From Enterobacter asburiae (GTDB taxonomy: Bacteria > Pseudomonadota > Gammaproteobacteria > Enterobacterales > Enterobacteriaceae): a stretch of 64,000 nt of DNA. Made by a program: the position numbers and the translations under genes. The DNA lies in the NCBI RefSeq assembly GCF_007035645.1, contig NZ_AP019632.1, forward strand, positions 3,534,001 to 3,598,000. Direction: 5' to 3'. Under the pieces are notes generated by a model. The model was not told the origin of the DNA, searched no databases, and saw only the letters and a list, made by a program, of their open reading frames with translations. Below, one piece after another: positions 31,381-41,830 of the stretch (the first letter of the stretch is position 1; each line of letters begins with the position of its first letter).

Positions 31381-34300
31381 AAATTTTGAGCCTGCGCCTG
31401 AAAAACCTCAACTCCCTCAAGGGCGAGTGGAAAATTGACTTTACCGCGGAGCCGTTTGCCAGCAACGGGCTGTTTGCCATTACCGGCGCGACCGGGGCAG
31501 GTAAAACCACCCTGCTCGACGCCATCTGCCTGGCGCTTTATCACGAAACGCCGCGACTGCAGAAGGTCTCTCAGGCGCAAAACGACCTGATGACGCGCGA
31601 CACCGCCGAGTGCCTGGCGGAAGTGGAGTTCGAGGTAAAAGGCACCGCCTATCGCGCCTTCTGGAGCCAGAACCGCGCGCGCAACCAGCCGGACGGAAAC
31701 CTGCAGGCGCCGCGCGTGGAGCTGGCGCGCTGTGAAGATGGCAAAATCCTGGCCGATAAAGTGACGGATAAACTGGAGCAAACCGCCGCGCTCACCGGGC
31801 TGGACTATGGCCGCTTTACCCGCTCCATGCTGCTCTCACAGGGGCAGTTTGCCGCCTTCCTTAATGCCAGGCCGAGCGATCGCGCCGAGCTGCTGGAAGA
31901 GCTGACCGGCACCGAGATCTACGGACAGATTTCCGCCATGGTGTTTGAAAAACATAAAGCCGCCCGCAGCGTGCTTGAAAAGTGCGAGGCGCAGGCGGCG
32001 GGCGTCGTGCTGTTGAGCGAAGAGCAACAGCAGCAGTTGCAGCAAAGTTTGCAGGCGCTTACTGATGAAGAGAAAACCCTGCTGGTTCAGCAGCAAAGCC
32101 AGCAGAAAGATTTTCAGTGGCTTACGCGCCATGATGAGCTCGTGCTTGAGCAACAGCGCGTCGCCGCGATGCAGCAGCAGGCGCAACAGGCGCTGACGAA
32201 CGCTGCGCCAGAGCTGGCAAAGCTCCAGCTTGCTCTGCCCGCCGCCCAGCTTCGACCGCTTTGGGAGCACCAGCAGGAGCAGACCGCGCGCCTGACGCAA
32301 ACCCAGCAGCGAATTATTGAAGTAAATACTCGCTTACAAGCCAAAACCGCACTGCGCGCGCGGATCCGTCATACCGCCCAGCGTAATCATGAGCAGCTTC
32401 AGACCGAACTGAAGGCGCTGGCGCAGTGGCTGGCGGAGCACGAGCGCTATCGCCTGCTGGGGCAGGAGATTGCCGGCTGGCGTGCCCAGTTCTCACAGCT
32501 TAACCGCGACAAAACGCAGTTATCCTCGCTTGCTGCGCGGATGGGTGAATTACGCAACAGGCTGGCTGAGATGCCGGAAAATGCGCTTACGCTGACGGCG
32601 GATGAGGTCAGCGCGGCCATGGAGCAGCAGTCCCGGTCACGCACGTTGCGCCAGCGGCTGACGTCGCTGCATGCCCGCTATCAGCCGCTGCAAAAGCGCC
32701 TGCGCCAGAGCGGTGAAAGCGTGCAGAAGGCCCAGGCCGATCAAAATAAACTCAATGAAACGCTGACGCTGCGTCGCCAGCAGTACAAAGAGAAACACCA
32801 GCACTTTCTGGATCTTAAAGCCCTCTGCGAACGCGAAGCGACGATTAAAGACCTGGAAAGCTATCGTTCCCGGCTTGAGGCCGGCAAACCCTGTCCGCTG
32901 TGCGGCTCCAGCGAGCACCCCGCCGTTGCGCAATACCAGTCGCTTGAGCTGACGGATAACCAGCGCCGCCGCGATGTCCTGGAAAAAGAGGTCGCCGCCC
33001 TTAAAGAGGAAGGGCTGCTGGTGCTGGGACAGGTTAATGCCCTGACGCAGCAGATCCAGCGCGAGTCAGACGAAGCGCAGACTCTCTCTCAGGAAGAGCA
33101 AGTGCTCACTAAAGAGTGGATGGAGGCCTGCGCTTCCCTGAACATCGCGTTGAATATTCAGGAAGATATCACGCCATGGATGAACGAGCAGGAACAGTAC
33201 GAGCGCCAGCTTTATCAGTTGAGCCAGCGTCTGACCCTGCAAAACCAGCTAAACGAGCAGGAAGTGCTGGAGCGACAGTATCAGCAGCAGCTGACGGCCG
33301 CGCGTCAGGCGCTGGAAAACACCCTGCTCTCGCTATCGCTTAACGTACCTGAAGACGGCAATGAAGCCGCCTGGCTGCACGCCCGCGAAGCGGAATTCGC
33401 GCAGTGGCAGGAGAAACAAACGCAGCACGGCGTGCTTCTGGAACGCATAAACGCGCTGAAGCCGCTGCTCGACACGCTTCCGGAAACGAACGGCGAAGAG
33501 GCCGAACCGGCCATTCCTGACGGCTGGCGCGACGTTCACGATGAATGCGTGTCGCTACAAAGCCAGCTCAGCGCGCAGCAGCAGCAGGAAAAGCTGGAGC
33601 AAGAGCGCCTGCAGCAGTCGCAGACGCAGTTCACCGCGGCGCTCGCAGCGAGCTGCTTTGCCGATCGGGACGCGTTCCTTGCCGCGCTGCTGGATGACGA
33701 CGCTATTCGTCGCCTCGAACAGCTGAAGCAGTCGCTGGAAAGCCAGATACAGCAGGCCGCAGCCCTTTCCGGCCAGGCTAACCAGCAGCTGCAGGCTCAT
33801 CTGGCGCTGCGGCCGGAAGGGCTCAACGCCGATGCTCCTGCGCTGCAAAGCCAGCTGCAGCAGCTGGCGCAACGGCTTCGCGAGAACACCACGCATCAGG
33901 GCGAGATCCGCCAGCAGCTTAAGCAGGACAGCGATAACCGTCAGCACCAGCTGGCGTTGATGCAGCAAATTGAAGAGGCCGCGCGCCAGGCGGACGACTG
34001 GGGTTATCTGAACGCGCTGATCGGCTCCAGCACCGGCGACAAGTTCCGTAAATTCGCGCAGGGGCTAACGCTGGACAATCTCGTCTGGCTTGCTAACCAG
34101 CAGCTTAACCGTCTGCACGGGCGTTATCTGCTGCAGCGCAAGGCCAGCGACGCGCTGGAGCTGGAAGTGGTCGATACCTGGCAGGCGGATGCGGTTCGCG
34201 ATACCCGAACGCTCTCGGGCGGCGAGAGCTTCCTGGTCAGCCTGGCGCTGGCGCTGGCTCTTTCCGATCTGGTGAGTCATAAGACGCGGATCGATTCCCT

Positions 34301-34508
34301 GTTCCTGGATGAGGGGTTCGGCACGCTCGACAGTGAAACGCTGGATACCGCGCTGGATGCGCTCGACGCGCTGAACGCCACCGGGAAAACCATCGGCGTG
34401 ATCAGCCACGTAGAGGCGATGAAAGAGCGCATTCCGGTGCAGATCAAGGTGAAGAAAATCAACGGGCTGGGGTACAGCAGGCTGGATAAGGAATTTGCGG
34501 TGGGCTGA
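31377..34508 (+). CDS. sbcC: Exonuclease SbcCD, ATPase subunit SbcC
   Basis: SbcC is the Rad50-like SMC ATPase of SbcCD. The 1043-residue protein has an N-terminal Walker A (GATGAGKTT, about residues 36-44), two long coiled coils rich in Gln and Glu (about 180-480 and 520-880) around the zinc hook C506-P-L-C509, and the C-terminal ABC signature [15 protein letters not shown] with Walker [12 protein letters not shown]. It is coupled to sbcD by a 4-base overlap. E. coli has araJ after sbcC; here repeats and then mak follow. Confidence 0.97.
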   Translation: MKILSLRLKNLNSLKGEWKIDFTAEPFASNGLFAITGATGAGKTTLLDAICLALYHETPRLQKVSQAQNDLMTRDTAECLAEVEFEVKGTAYRAFWSQNRARNQPDGNLQAPRVELARCEDGKILADKVTDKLEQTAALTGLDYGRFTRSMLLSQGQFAAFLNARPSDRAELLEELTGTEIYGQISAMVFEKHKAARSVLEKCEAQAAGVVLLSEEQQQQLQQSLQALTDEEKTLLVQQQSQQKDFQWLTRHDELVLEQQRVAAMQQQAQQALTNAAPELAKLQLALPAAQLRPLWEHQQEQTARLTQTQQRIIEVNTRLQAKTALRARIRHTAQRNHEQLQTELKALAQWLAEHERYRLLGQEIAGWRAQFSQLNRDKTQLSSLAARMGELRNRLAEMPENALTLTADEVSAAMEQQSRSRTLRQRLTSLHARYQPLQKRLRQSGESVQKAQADQNKLNETLTLRRQQYKEKHQHFLDLKALCEREATIKDLESYRSRLEAGKPCPLCGSSEHPAVAQYQSLELTDNQRRRDVLEKEVAALKEEGLLVLGQVNALTQQIQRESDEAQTLSQEEQVLTKEWMEACASLNIALNIQEDITPWMNEQEQYERQLYQLSQRLTLQNQLNEQEVLERQYQQQLTAARQALENTLLSLSLNVPEDGNEAAWLHAREAEFAQWQEKQTQHGVLLERINALKPLLDTLPETNGEEAEPAIPDGWRDVHDECVSLQSQLSAQQQQEKLEQERLQQSQTQFTAALAASCFADRDAFLAALLDDDAIRRLEQLKQSLESQIQQAAALSGQANQQLQAHLALRPEGLNADAPALQSQLQQLAQRLRENTTHQGEIRQQLKQDSDNRQHQLALMQQIEEAARQADDWGYLNALIGSSTGDKFRKFAQGLTLDNLVWLANQQLNRLHGRYLLQRKASDALELEVVDTWQADAVRDTRTLSGGESFLVSLALALALSDLVSHKTRIDSLFLDEGFGTLDSETLDTALDALDALNATGKTIGVISHVEAMKERIPVQIKVKKINGLGYSRLDKEFAVG

Positions 34509-34526
34509 ATGGTAGGTCGGTGCGGT

Positions 34527-34565
34527 CTGATGCCCTCACCCTAGCCCTCTCCCACAGGGAGAGGG
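34527..34565. repeat. Dispersed palindromic repeat, copy 3 (followed by a covarying hairpin)
   Basis: CTGATGCCCTCACCCTAGCC followed by CTCTCCCACAGGGAGAGGG. It begins 19 bases after the sbcC stop and is joined to the hairpin at 34577-34602 in the same spacing as copy 1. Confidence 0.87.
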
Positions 34566-34574
34566 TAAAAACAC

Positions 34575-34606
34575 CAAAAACAGCAACTTGCGTTGCTGTT
34601 TTGCTT
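34575..34606. terminator. Terminator-like hairpin between sbcC and mak
   Basis: AAAACAGCAAC (34577-34587), loop TTGC, GTTGCTGTTTT (34592-34602), with A and T runs outside. It works in both directions for the converging genes sbcC and mak. Compared with the hairpin after tsx, one G-C pair is replaced by A-T in both arms. Confidence 0.85.
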
Positions 34607-34610
34607 TTAC

Positions 34611-34646
34611 CTTGCCCCACCCTGGCCCTCTCCCACAGGGAGAGGG
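34611..34646. repeat. Dispersed palindromic repeat, copy 4
   Basis: CTTGCCCCACCCTGGCCC followed by TCTCCCACAGGGAGAGGG. A direct repeat of copy 3 about 84 bases on, directly before the 3' end of mak. Confidence 0.83.
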
Positions 34647-34664
34647 AATAAACATTATTTGCTT

Positions 34665-35570
34665 TTATTCCGGCCACAGCCACGCCGCGCCGCGCACGCC
34701 GCTGGAGTCACCGTGGACAGCTTTGCGGATCGGGGTTTCACACTCGCCGCCAAACACCCACTGTTTCACCAGATTCGGTACCGTGGCGTACAGCCGGTCG
34801 ACGTTGCTCATGCCGCCGCCGAGCACAATCACGTCCGGATCGAGAATATTTACCACGTGCGCCAGGGATTTCGCCAGCCGCATTTCGTAGCGGCTAAGGG
34901 CCAGCTCGGCGACCGGATCCTGTTCTTCGACCAGACGCATGATTTCGTTGCCCCTGAGCGGCTGGCCGCTTAAGCGGTGGTAGTCGGTCGCAAAACCGGT
35001 GCCGGAGATAAACGTCTCAATACAGCCCTGCTTTCCGCAGTAGCACGGCACCTCAGCGCGGTATTTAAGCTCGTCTTCATCCATCCACGGCAGCGGGTTG
35101 TGTCCCCACTCGCCCGCGGTGCCGTTACCGCCGATATGGGCGCGCCCGCCGAACGCCACGCCCGCTCCGCAGCCGGTACCGATAATCACGGCAAACACGG
35201 TCTGAGCACCGGCCGCCGCGCCGTCGATGGCCTCAGAGACCGCCAGGCAGTTGGCGTCGTTGGCCAGACGCACTTCCCGGTTCAGACGTTGGCTCAAATC
35301 TTTATCAAACGGCTGACCGTTGAGCCAGGTGGAGTTGGCATTTTTAACCACCCCGGTATACGGCGAGATCGACCCCGGGATCCCCATCCCGACGCTGCCG
35401 GTTTGCCCTGTCGCCTGCTCTGCCATCTCAACCAGGCTGGCAATCGTCTCGATAGTCTGGTGATAATCATCGCGCGGCGTCGGCAGACGGTGGCGGAACA
35501 GCTGCTCCCCCTGCTCGCTCAGTGCGATAACTTCTGTTTTGGTGCCGCCCAAATCGATCCCAATACGCAC
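34665..35570 (-). CDS. mak: Fructokinase Mak (ROK family)
   Basis: Mak phosphorylates fructose (and mannose) in the cytoplasm. I chose GTG 35568-35570 ([14 protein letters not shown]) because GAGGAGAG precedes it and it gives 301 residues, close to the 302 of E. coli; the open frame continues upstream to 35657. ROK features are DLGGTKTE (ATP), GMGIPGSIS, the catalytic Asp in ANDANCLA and the zinc site GHNPLP...[12 protein letters not shown]. It converges on sbcC. Confidence 0.95.
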   Translation of the reverse strand: MRIGIDLGGTKTEVIALSEQGEQLFRHRLPTPRDDYHQTIETIASLVEMAEQATGQTGSVGMGIPGSISPYTGVVKNANSTWLNGQPFDKDLSQRLNREVRLANDANCLAVSEAIDGAAAGAQTVFAVIIGTGCGAGVAFGGRAHIGGNGTAGEWGHNPLPWMDEDELKYRAEVPCYCGKQGCIETFISGTGFATDYHRLSGQPLRGNEIMRLVEEQDPVAELALSRYEMRLAKSLAHVVNILDPDVIVLGGGMSNVDRLYATVPNLVKQWVFGGECETPIRKAVHGDSSGVRGAAWLWPE

Positions 35571-35693
35571 AAGACTCTCCTCATTATTTTGATTATCAAC
35601 AGAGTAGAAGCACGCTTCCCGATTAGCAATGCAAGCGATGCGACAATTCGTTATCATGCCCGCTGATTTAACGACAAGGCCGTGGAAATTATC

Positions 35694-36608
35694 ATGCTGT
35701 GGTTCAAAAATTTGATGGTTTACCGTCTCAGCCGCGACGTTTCGCTGCGTGCAGAAGAGATGGAAAAACAGTTAGCCGCTTATACCTTTTCCCCTTGCGG
35801 TAGCCAGGATATGGCGAAAACCGGCTGGGTTCCGCCAATGGGTTCACAAAGCGATGCACTGACCCACGCCAGCAGCACGGGTCAAATCATCGTCTGCGCC
35901 CGTAAAGAAGAGAAAATCCTGCCGACGCCGGTGGTTAAGCAGGCGCTCGAAGCGAAAATTTTCAAGCTGGAAGCCGAACAGGGCCGCAAGCTGAAAAAGA
36001 CCGAAAAAGATTCGCTGAAAGACGAAGTGCTGCACTCCCTGCTGCCGCGCGCCTTCAGCCGCTTCAGCCAGACCATGATGTGGATCGACACCGTCAACGG
36101 GCTGATCATGGTGGACTGCGCCAGCGCCAAGAAAGCAGAAGATACGCTGGCCCTGCTGCGTAAAAGCATCGGATCTTTACCGGTCGTTCCGCTGGCGCTG
36201 GAAACGCCGATCGAGCTGACGCTGACCGAATGGGTACGCAGCGGCGCTGCGGCTCAGGGTTTCCAGATCCTTGATGAAGCCGAGCTGAAAGCCCTGCTGG
36301 AAGATGGCGGCGTGATCCGCGCGAAGAAGCAGGATCTGGTGAGCGACGAGATCGCCGTCCACATCGAAGCGGGTAAAGTGGTCACTAAACTGGCGCTCGA
36401 CTGGCAGCAGCGCATTCAGTTCGTGATGTGCGACGACGGCTCTGTGAAGCGTCTGAAGTTCTGCGACGAGCTGCGCGATCAGAACGAAGATATCGACAGG
36501 GAAGATTACGCCCAGCGCTTTGACGCGGACTTCATCCTGATGACCGGCGAGCTGGCCGCGTTGATTCAGAATCTGGTGGAAGGTCTCGGCGGCGAAGCGC
36601 AGAGATAA
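35694..36608 (+). CDS. rdgC: Recombination-associated protein RdgC
   Basis: RdgC is a nucleoid-associated ring-shaped dimer that binds double-stranded DNA and restrains RecA. I chose ATG 35694 ([15 protein letters not shown]), giving 304 residues; an ATG four codons upstream is in frame but unsupported. The most conserved part, [20 protein letters not shown], is intact, as is the acidic tail region [19 protein letters not shown]. It diverges from mak. Confidence 0.96.
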   Translation: MLWFKNLMVYRLSRDVSLRAEEMEKQLAAYTFSPCGSQDMAKTGWVPPMGSQSDALTHASSTGQIIVCARKEEKILPTPVVKQALEAKIFKLEAEQGRKLKKTEKDSLKDEVLHSLLPRAFSRFSQTMMWIDTVNGLIMVDCASAKKAEDTLALLRKSIGSLPVVPLALETPIELTLTEWVRSGAAAQGFQILDEAELKALLEDGGVIRAKKQDLVSDEIAVHIEAGKVVTKLALDWQQRIQFVMCDDGSVKRLKFCDELRDQNEDIDREDYAQRFDADFILMTGELAALIQNLVEGLGGEAQR

Positions 36609-36622
36609 CAGGCAAAACGCAG

Positions 36623-36649
36623 GCCGGGTAAGCGTTAGCGCCACCCGGC
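36623..36649. repeat. Single REP sequence between rdgC and ppnP
   Basis: GCCGGGTAAGCGTTAGCGCC followed by ACCCGGC, with T-rich sequence after it. It sits between the converging rdgC and ppnP stops, eight bases from the ppnP end, and likely serves as a 3' end for both. Confidence 0.82.
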
Positions 36650-36656
36650 TTATTTT

Positions 36657-36962
<306 letters not shown>

Positions 36963-37015
36963 TTAGATAAAAATTCACTATAGGGGCCATGCTCATCACC
37001 TGTCACGCAAAATCA

Positions 37016-37693
37016 TTACATGAGAAGTTCCGAGGCCAGGCGAGCCATCAGAACGTTGGATAACAGCACGGGAACATCCAGCGCTTTTTGCAGCAGATCA
37101 CGATGGTGCTGATGGAAACCGAGGCAGTCCAGAATCAAGACATCTGCTCCTCTCTCAAGCAGTTCCTTCCCGGCAGCAATAAGTTTTGCCTCACTGTCCC
37201 AGAACGGATTTGCCAGCGCATACAAGGGCACTTTTTCCAGCACGTGCCATTTTGCTTCCTGGTTATCCATGAGCTCCTCAATGGGCACAATCACCCCCAC
37301 CTGATGACCATCCACGATGGAGGCCACCAGCGGTGGAATGATCCGCATCGGCTCAAGCAAAATCGCATTACGCGCCGTAAGCCCCTTAATGGGCGCGGTG
37401 CTCATCAGCAAAATAACGTCATAACCTTGATTATCGAGCACTTCTATTACGCCCTGCAGCGAGCGCTCGATTTTCTGACGCGAAACGTGCGCCAGTTTAC
37501 CGTCGCTTAATAACGTCGCCAGGGGATCCTCCCCCGCCTCGACAGCGTAGTCTTCCATGACCTCTTCCCGACTCATCTTCCCCAGCAGGCTAAGATGCGT
37601 TATCTGTTGTTCAGATACATGCTCGGTTAAGAGCGGTAACACTTCGCTTACAGGGACCACACCAATGGTGAGGATCGCCAACGTTGCCTTCAT
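37016..37693 (-). CDS. aroM: AroM family protein
   Basis: AroM is a 225-residue protein named for its place in the aroL-yaiA-aroM operon controlled by TyrR; its biochemical role is unknown. It belongs to the Asp/Glu racemase-like fold group. [16 protein letters not shown] marks the N-terminus, and [17 protein letters not shown] near residue 190 holds the conserved cysteine and histidines. Here it is separated from yaiA by about 240 bp, so it may have its own promoter. Confidence 0.92.
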   Translation of the reverse strand: MKATLAILTIGVVPVSEVLPLLTEHVSEQQITHLSLLGKMSREEVMEDYAVEAGEDPLATLLSDGKLAHVSRQKIERSLQGVIEVLDNQGYDVILLMSTAPIKGLTARNAILLEPMRIIPPLVASIVDGHQVGVIVPIEELMDNQEAKWHVLEKVPLYALANPFWDSEAKLIAAGKELLERGADVLILDCLGFHQHHRDLLQKALDVPVLLSNVLMARLASELLM

Positions 37694-37930
37694 CTTGATC
37701 GCCTTCCATTACTCCAACATCGTGCACACAGGTACAGGCTCACTACGCTGCACAGTTCATTTTTTCAACAAAACAGCACCAAGCGTAGCAGGTGATCCCG
37801 ACATCGAAATGTAAAGATCGCCTGCCGATACCGGAGTTACTTGTAATAACTAAATATTAACTCCTGCTTAACTTTCCCGATGAGTAAAAAGTGTGATTCA
37901 GGCACGATACTGGAACGTTTAGGAAAAGGG

Positions 37931-38122
37931 TCAGGTTTTATCGGGATCTTCATAGCGCCGTTTCGCATCCAGCGCTTCCTGTTCAGTCTCGTGTTCACTG
38001 ATCAGCGAGTCCGGCTTGGGGTGATCGGCACGCAGTTGATACCAGGTCACGGTATGACCCGTCTGGCCTTTTTCAACGGTAACAATACGTGCTTCACGCG
38101 GATAGGGAGGTCTGGTTGGCAT
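37931..38122 (-). CDS. yaiA: Small protein YaiA
   Basis: A 63-residue soluble protein of unknown function with the enterobacterial pattern [20 protein letters not shown] and VTWYQLR. A tail of alternating charges ([20 protein letters not shown]) ends it. It lies 44 bp after aroL and is probably co-transcribed under TyrR/TrpR control, as in E. coli. Confidence 0.9.
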   Translation of the reverse strand: MPTRPPYPREARIVTVEKGQTGHTVTWYQLRADHPKPDSLISEHETEQEALDAKRRYEDPDKT

Positions 38123-38166
38123 AGCTCATCCTTTTTTTATGTCTGAGCTATAAGTATAGACGCCGG

Positions 38167-38691
38167 TTAGCTGGCACAAGCCAAACGCAGGGCGGTAATA
38201 ATCTGAATCACAACGTCTTCGGGAGAGGCTGACGCATCCACCACGTGGTGAGCCGCTTCGCGGTATAGCGCATCGCGTTCGGCCAGCACTTCGCTCACCT
38301 CTTCGTTGAGCGGCCTGGAGGTCAGCGCGGGACGTTGCCCCTCTTCCGGAAAGGCTTCCAGCCGCCCTACCAGAGCCGACACCGGCGCGCTGAGATAAAT
38401 CACAATCCCCTTTTCGCGCATAAAGTGACGATTGCACTCCGCCAGAACGATGCCTCCGCCGGTCGCGATCACGGCAGACGGGGTCGTGACCGCTTTCAGC
38501 GCGGCGGTTTCGCGCGCGCGAAAGCTCTCCCATCCCTCTTGCTCAACAATCTCGGCGATGGTTTTTCCGGCCTCGGTTTGCAGCCAGTGGTCGGTATCAA
38601 CAAACTGGCGATGACACACGCGTGCCAGCTCCAGGCCAACGGTGGTTTTCCCACAGCCGCGGGGGCCAACTAAAAAGATGGGTTGGGTCAT
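38167..38691 (-). CDS. aroL: Shikimate kinase II AroL
   Basis: AroL phosphorylates shikimate to shikimate 3-phosphate on the way to chorismate. The 174-residue protein has the P-loop GPRGCGKTT (residues 9-17), the shikimate-binding [15 protein letters not shown] and the lid RPALTSRPL. The leader is over 100 bp long and holds a TyrR-type box; a Fur-like box lies at its upstream end. First gene of aroL-yaiA(-aroM). Confidence 0.96.
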   Translation of the reverse strand: MTQPIFLVGPRGCGKTTVGLELARVCHRQFVDTDHWLQTEAGKTIAEIVEQEGWESFRARETAALKAVTTPSAVIATGGGIVLAECNRHFMREKGIVIYLSAPVSALVGRLEAFPEEGQRPALTSRPLNEEVSEVLAERDALYREAAHHVVDASASPEDVVIQIITALRLACAS

Positions 38692-38727
38692 GCCAGGTGT
38701 TCCCCTTGATGCCGAATGGCTGAAGAG

Positions 38728-38745
38728 TGTAAAGAAATAATTGCA
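38728..38745 (-). promoter_or_regulatory. TyrR-like box in the aroL leader
   Basis: TGTAAAGAAATAATTGCA fits the TyrR consensus TGTAAAN6TTTACA, with a perfect left half and four of six bases in the right half. It lies 37-54 bp before the aroL ATG. E. coli aroL is known to be repressed by TyrR with tyrosine and by TrpR. Confidence 0.55.
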
Positions 38746-38820
38746 GAAGATGTTGCGATTACTTTACTGCAAAGCGGTACGGGATGACAACCCTGTGGAG
38801 GCCACACTGTACCACAAATT

Positions 38821-38839
38821 GACAATAATTATCATTACG
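38821..38839 (-). promoter_or_regulatory. Candidate Fur box upstream of aroL
   Basis: Read on the minus strand, CGTAATGATAATTATTGTC matches the 19-bp Fur consensus GATAATGATAATCATTATC at 15 of 19 positions. It overlaps the last codons of yaiI and lies 130-148 bp before aroL, where the aroL promoter may be. Seen: the match. Inferred: Fur binding and iron control of aroL. Confidence 0.45.
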
Positions 38840-39293
38840 CTGTGCGGCGCTTCACTTCCAGCAGCCATTTATCCAGCTCGGCAGCGAACTGCTGGCGATC
38901 GCGCTGGGACAGGCTGTCCGGTCCACCGGTCTGCACGCCGCTGGCCCGCATCGTATCCATAAAATCGCGCATGGTGAGCTTTTCCCGAATGGTCGAAGGC
39001 AAGTAACGCTCCCCGCGCGGATTGAGCGCCGCCGCCCCTTTCTCCAGCACTTCGGCAGCCAGCGGAATATCCGCCGTGATCACCAGATCCTCCACGCTGC
39101 ACAGGCGAACAATTTCGTTATCCGCCACGTCGAACCCGGCCGGCACGCGCAAGGAGCGGATGAACCGCGAAGGCGGTACGCGAATATTCTGGTTCGCCAC
39201 CAGCGTCAGCGGCATCTGAACGCGCTCGGCGGCGCGAAATAAAATCTCTTTAATCACGTTCGGACACGCGTCCGCATCAACCCAAATCGCCAT
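38835..39293 (-). CDS. yaiI: UPF0178 family protein YaiI
   Basis: A 152-residue member of the YaiI/YqxD family, related to PIN/NYN nuclease folds by structure prediction in the literature as I recall it; no activity is established. The N-terminus [20 protein letters not shown] carries the conserved acidic cluster and Cys. [17 protein letters not shown] and [16 protein letters not shown] are the other family blocks. It diverges from proC. Confidence 0.92.
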   Translation of the reverse strand: MAIWVDADACPNVIKEILFRAAERVQMPLTLVANQNIRVPPSRFIRSLRVPAGFDVADNEIVRLCSVEDLVITADIPLAAEVLEKGAAALNPRGERYLPSTIREKLTMRDFMDTMRASGVQTGGPDSLSQRDRQQFAAELDKWLLEVKRRTA

Positions 39294-39390
39294 ATTGTCT
39301 CCCCATAATGAGTCTGCCGACTATTGTCGCCTGCATTTCGTTGTTAAGCTATCAATCAGAGAAAACAACGCATAATGACGGAGAATCGTG

Positions 39391-40200
39391 ATGGACAAGA
39401 AAATCGGGTTTATCGGCTGCGGTAACATGGGCAAAGCCATCCTGGGCGGTCTGATCGCCAGCGGGCAGGTGCTGCCGGGTCAGATTTGGGTCTATACCCC
39501 GTCACCGGACAAAGTCGCCGAGTTGCGCGATCAATATGGGATCAACGCCGCCGAAAGCGCGCAGGAAGTCGCCCAGGTCGCCGATATCGTCTTTGGCGCC
39601 GTCAAGCCGAACATCATGATCAAAGTGCTGAGCGATATCACCTCCAGCCTGAATAAAGAGACGCTGGTCGTGTCGATTGCCGCAGGCGTCACGCTCGATC
39701 AGCTGGCGCGCGCGCTGGGTCACGATCGTAAAATCGTCCGCGCCATGCCCAACACCCCCTCGCTGGTCAATGCCGGCATGACCTCCGTCACGCCTAACGC
39801 GCTGGTGACCACAGAAGAAGTGGCCGATGTTCTGAATATTTTCCGCTGCTTCGGTGAAGCAGAAGTGATTGCCGAATCGATGATCCATCCGGTGGTCGGC
39901 GTGAGTGGCTCAGCCCCTGCCTATGTGTTCATGTTTTTAGAAGCGATGGCCGACGCCGCCGTGCTTGGCGGAATGCCGCGCGCGCAGGCGTATAAGTTCG
40001 CCGCGCAGGCCGTCATGGGCTCCGCCAAAATGGTGCTGGAAACCGGCAAACACCCGGGTGAACTGAAAGATATGGTCTGCTCCCCGGGCGGTACCACCAT
40101 CGAAGCGGTGCGGGTGCTGGAAGAGCGCGGATTCCGCTCGGCCGTCATTGAAGCGATGGCAAAATGCATGGAAAAATCAGAGAAGCTGAGTAAATCCTGA
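39391..40200 (+). CDS. proC: Pyrroline-5-carboxylate reductase ProC
   Basis: ProC reduces pyrroline-5-carboxylate to proline with NADPH, the last step of proline synthesis. The 269-residue protein starts at ATG 39391 with ACGGAGA upstream; a GTG one codon before is in frame. The Rossmann motif GFIGCGNMGKA lies at residues 6-16, and the C-terminal MVCSPGGTTIEAVRVLEERG is the family signature. It converges on dgcC. Confidence 0.97.
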   Translation: MDKKIGFIGCGNMGKAILGGLIASGQVLPGQIWVYTPSPDKVAELRDQYGINAAESAQEVAQVADIVFGAVKPNIMIKVLSDITSSLNKETLVVSIAAGVTLDQLARALGHDRKIVRAMPNTPSLVNAGMTSVTPNALVTTEEVADVLNIFRCFGEAEVIAESMIHPVVGVSGSAPAYVFMFLEAMADAAVLGGMPRAQAYKFAAQAVMGSAKMVLETGKHPGELKDMVCSPGGTTIEAVRVLEERGFRSAVIEAMAKCMEKSEKLSKS

Positions 40201-40214
40201 TTTCTGACCGGGCG

Positions 40215-41318
40215 TCAGGCGGCCACTTCGGTGCGGCCGCGCCCGGCATTTTTCGCCCTGTACAGCGCCACGTCCGCCGCCTTCAGCCATTCCCGATAAT
40301 GTCCAAACTGCGGCCCCCAGGGGGCAACGCCTACGCTGATGCGCAGCGCTTCTTTTGGCGCGCACGGTAACGTCAGTTTTTCCAGCCGCTCATGCAGTCG
40401 CGACATCACGGCGATGGCGCTTTCCGCCGCGGTCTGCGACATGATCACCGCAAACTCATCCCCGCCAAACCGACCGATCGCATCGCCTGACCGTACCGAC
40501 CGCTGGAGCTGACGCGTAATAGCAATGATCGCCTCGTCGCCCACGTCGTGCCCCCAGGTGTCGTTGATGTTTTTAAAGTGGTCGATATCAATCAGCAATA
40601 TCGTGGCGGTGCTGTGGTCGCGCCGACAATGCTCAAATTCATTTCGCAGCAGCATTTCCCAGTGCCGACGGTTAAAGACCCCGGTCATCCCGTCGCGGGT
40701 GCTCATCATTTCCAGCCGCTGCTTATGTTCCGCAAGCCTGACGGCGGTTCGGTGGCTGAGCCAGGCAAACAGCATGGGATACAGCACGAGCACGGGTAAC
40801 GTTAAGCCCCACTCCACGAGGTCGGGGTTGAAGACGGCCACTTTCCCGACGAGTGGCAGGGTCACCAGCGCGGAGAGCAGCGTCAACGCGATCCCCGGGA
40901 TAAACAGACGACAGCCGCCGGAACCCATCATATTCATCCCCACCATCATCACCAGCGCTGCGGTGGGTAATGCATTCATCCCCATCACGCCTATCCAGAG
41001 CCCGGCGATAATGGCATCGATTTTAAGATTGAAAATTTCCTGCTGATGAGGTGAAGCGGCACGGCAGGACAGCTGCCAGGCAAAATGGGGCCAGACGAAC
41101 GCCCACCCCACCAGTAAAAGCCACCAGCCACCGGGTAAAAAATGGGTGACCAGCATCCCCGCAACGGGGAAAAACATCGCCGCCAGCCCGACGGCGCGCG
41201 CCAGCCGAACTCGCCGGGCAAACTGAATGCCGGCGCGGTGAGGGTCATCCTGAGAAAGGGTTAAATTCCACTCTTCCCGAATGCGCTTTTTGTTGTAATA
41301 CGTTTCATCATTCATCAT
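40215..41318 (-). CDS. dgcC: Diguanylate cyclase DgcC (AdrA)
   Basis: DgcC makes cyclic di-GMP, which in E. coli and Salmonella activates cellulose synthesis under CsgD control. The N-terminal half has about six membrane helices (MASE2-type sensor, residues 35-185); the C-terminal GGDEF domain has TRDGMTGVFNRRHWE and an intact RFGGDEFAVIM. The E. coli start codon aligns with ATA here, so I placed the start at the next ATG (41316-41318; another ATG follows at 41313-41315), giving 367 residues. Upstream frames are open but lie beyond the apparent -10. Confidence 0.9.
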   Translation of the reverse strand: MMNDETYYNKKRIREEWNLTLSQDDPHRAGIQFARRVRLARAVGLAAMFFPVAGMLVTHFLPGGWWLLLVGWAFVWPHFAWQLSCRAASPHQQEIFNLKIDAIIAGLWIGVMGMNALPTAALVMMVGMNMMGSGGCRLFIPGIALTLLSALVTLPLVGKVAVFNPDLVEWGLTLPVLVLYPMLFAWLSHRTAVRLAEHKQRLEMMSTRDGMTGVFNRRHWEMLLRNEFEHCRRDHSTATILLIDIDHFKNINDTWGHDVGDEAIIAITRQLQRSVRSGDAIGRFGGDEFAVIMSQTAAESAIAVMSRLHERLEKLTLPCAPKEALRISVGVAPWGPQFGHYREWLKAADVALYRAKNAGRGRTEVAA

Positions 41319-41319
41319 T

Positions 41320-41354
41320 TTTGGGAATATTCTGAAACATTTTCCCAAATTATA
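41320..41354 (-). promoter_or_regulatory. dgcC promoter -10 and inverted repeat next to the start codon
   Basis: On the minus strand a perfect TATAAT (41349-41354) is followed by TTTGGGAA (41342-41349) and, fourteen bases later, its complement TTCCCAAA (41320-41327), one base before the ATG. RNA from this -10 would begin near 41342 and lack most of the first arm; RNA reading in from phoA-psiF would form the hairpin against the start. Confidence 0.5.
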
Positions 41355-41420
41355 GAGAGGGGGTCTGCGGGGAAAGTATGAAATTTCGGGTGAGCCGCCG
41401 AAGCCGCTCACCCGTTTGAA

Positions 41421-41741
41421 CTACACTTTTTTCTTCAGGCACGCGCTCATGAACTTGCTGCGGTCGTCCCCCTTCAGGGACTGTTCGGTTGCTTTCGCAT
41501 TACACTCGCGCATTTTTTGCTGCTGCGGCGTCAGGCTTTTTTCAGCTGGCTTCGCGGCGCCATTTTTAAGGCAGTCGCTCATGTAGGTCTTGCGGGCATC
41601 TCCCTTCAGACTCTGCGACGTCGCCTGTTGATTACAGGTGGTCATACGCTGTTGTTGCGGCGTTAGCGTTTTCTCTTCCGCGTTCGCCGATGCGACCAGG
41701 AACAGGCCGGAGAGCAGAGTAACCAGTAATGTTGTTTTCAT
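41421..41741 (-). CDS. psiF: Phosphate starvation-inducible protein PsiF
   Basis: A 106-residue exported protein of unknown function, co-expressed with phoA in E. coli. I chose ATG 41739-41741 (MKTTLLVTLLSGLFLVASA), which is followed by a signal-peptide cleavage site ANA-EEK. The mature part is a tandem duplication: two copies of TLTPQQQRMTTCN...SLKGDARKTYMSDCLK (first about residues 25-60, second 66-105), each with two cysteines, suggesting disulfide-linked helical hairpins. It lies 90 bp after phoA. Confidence 0.94.
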   Translation of the reverse strand: MKTTLLVTLLSGLFLVASANAEEKTLTPQQQRMTTCNQQATSQSLKGDARKTYMSDCLKNGAAKPAEKSLTPQQQKMRECNAKATEQSLKGDDRSKFMSACLKKKV

Positions 41742-41830
41742 TGCACCATCCTTTTGTGAACATTCCCTGTAAGTCTGGTTCTTGACAGGAAAAAAACCAG
41801 CCGACAGATGTGATTTCCGCCAGGATTTTA

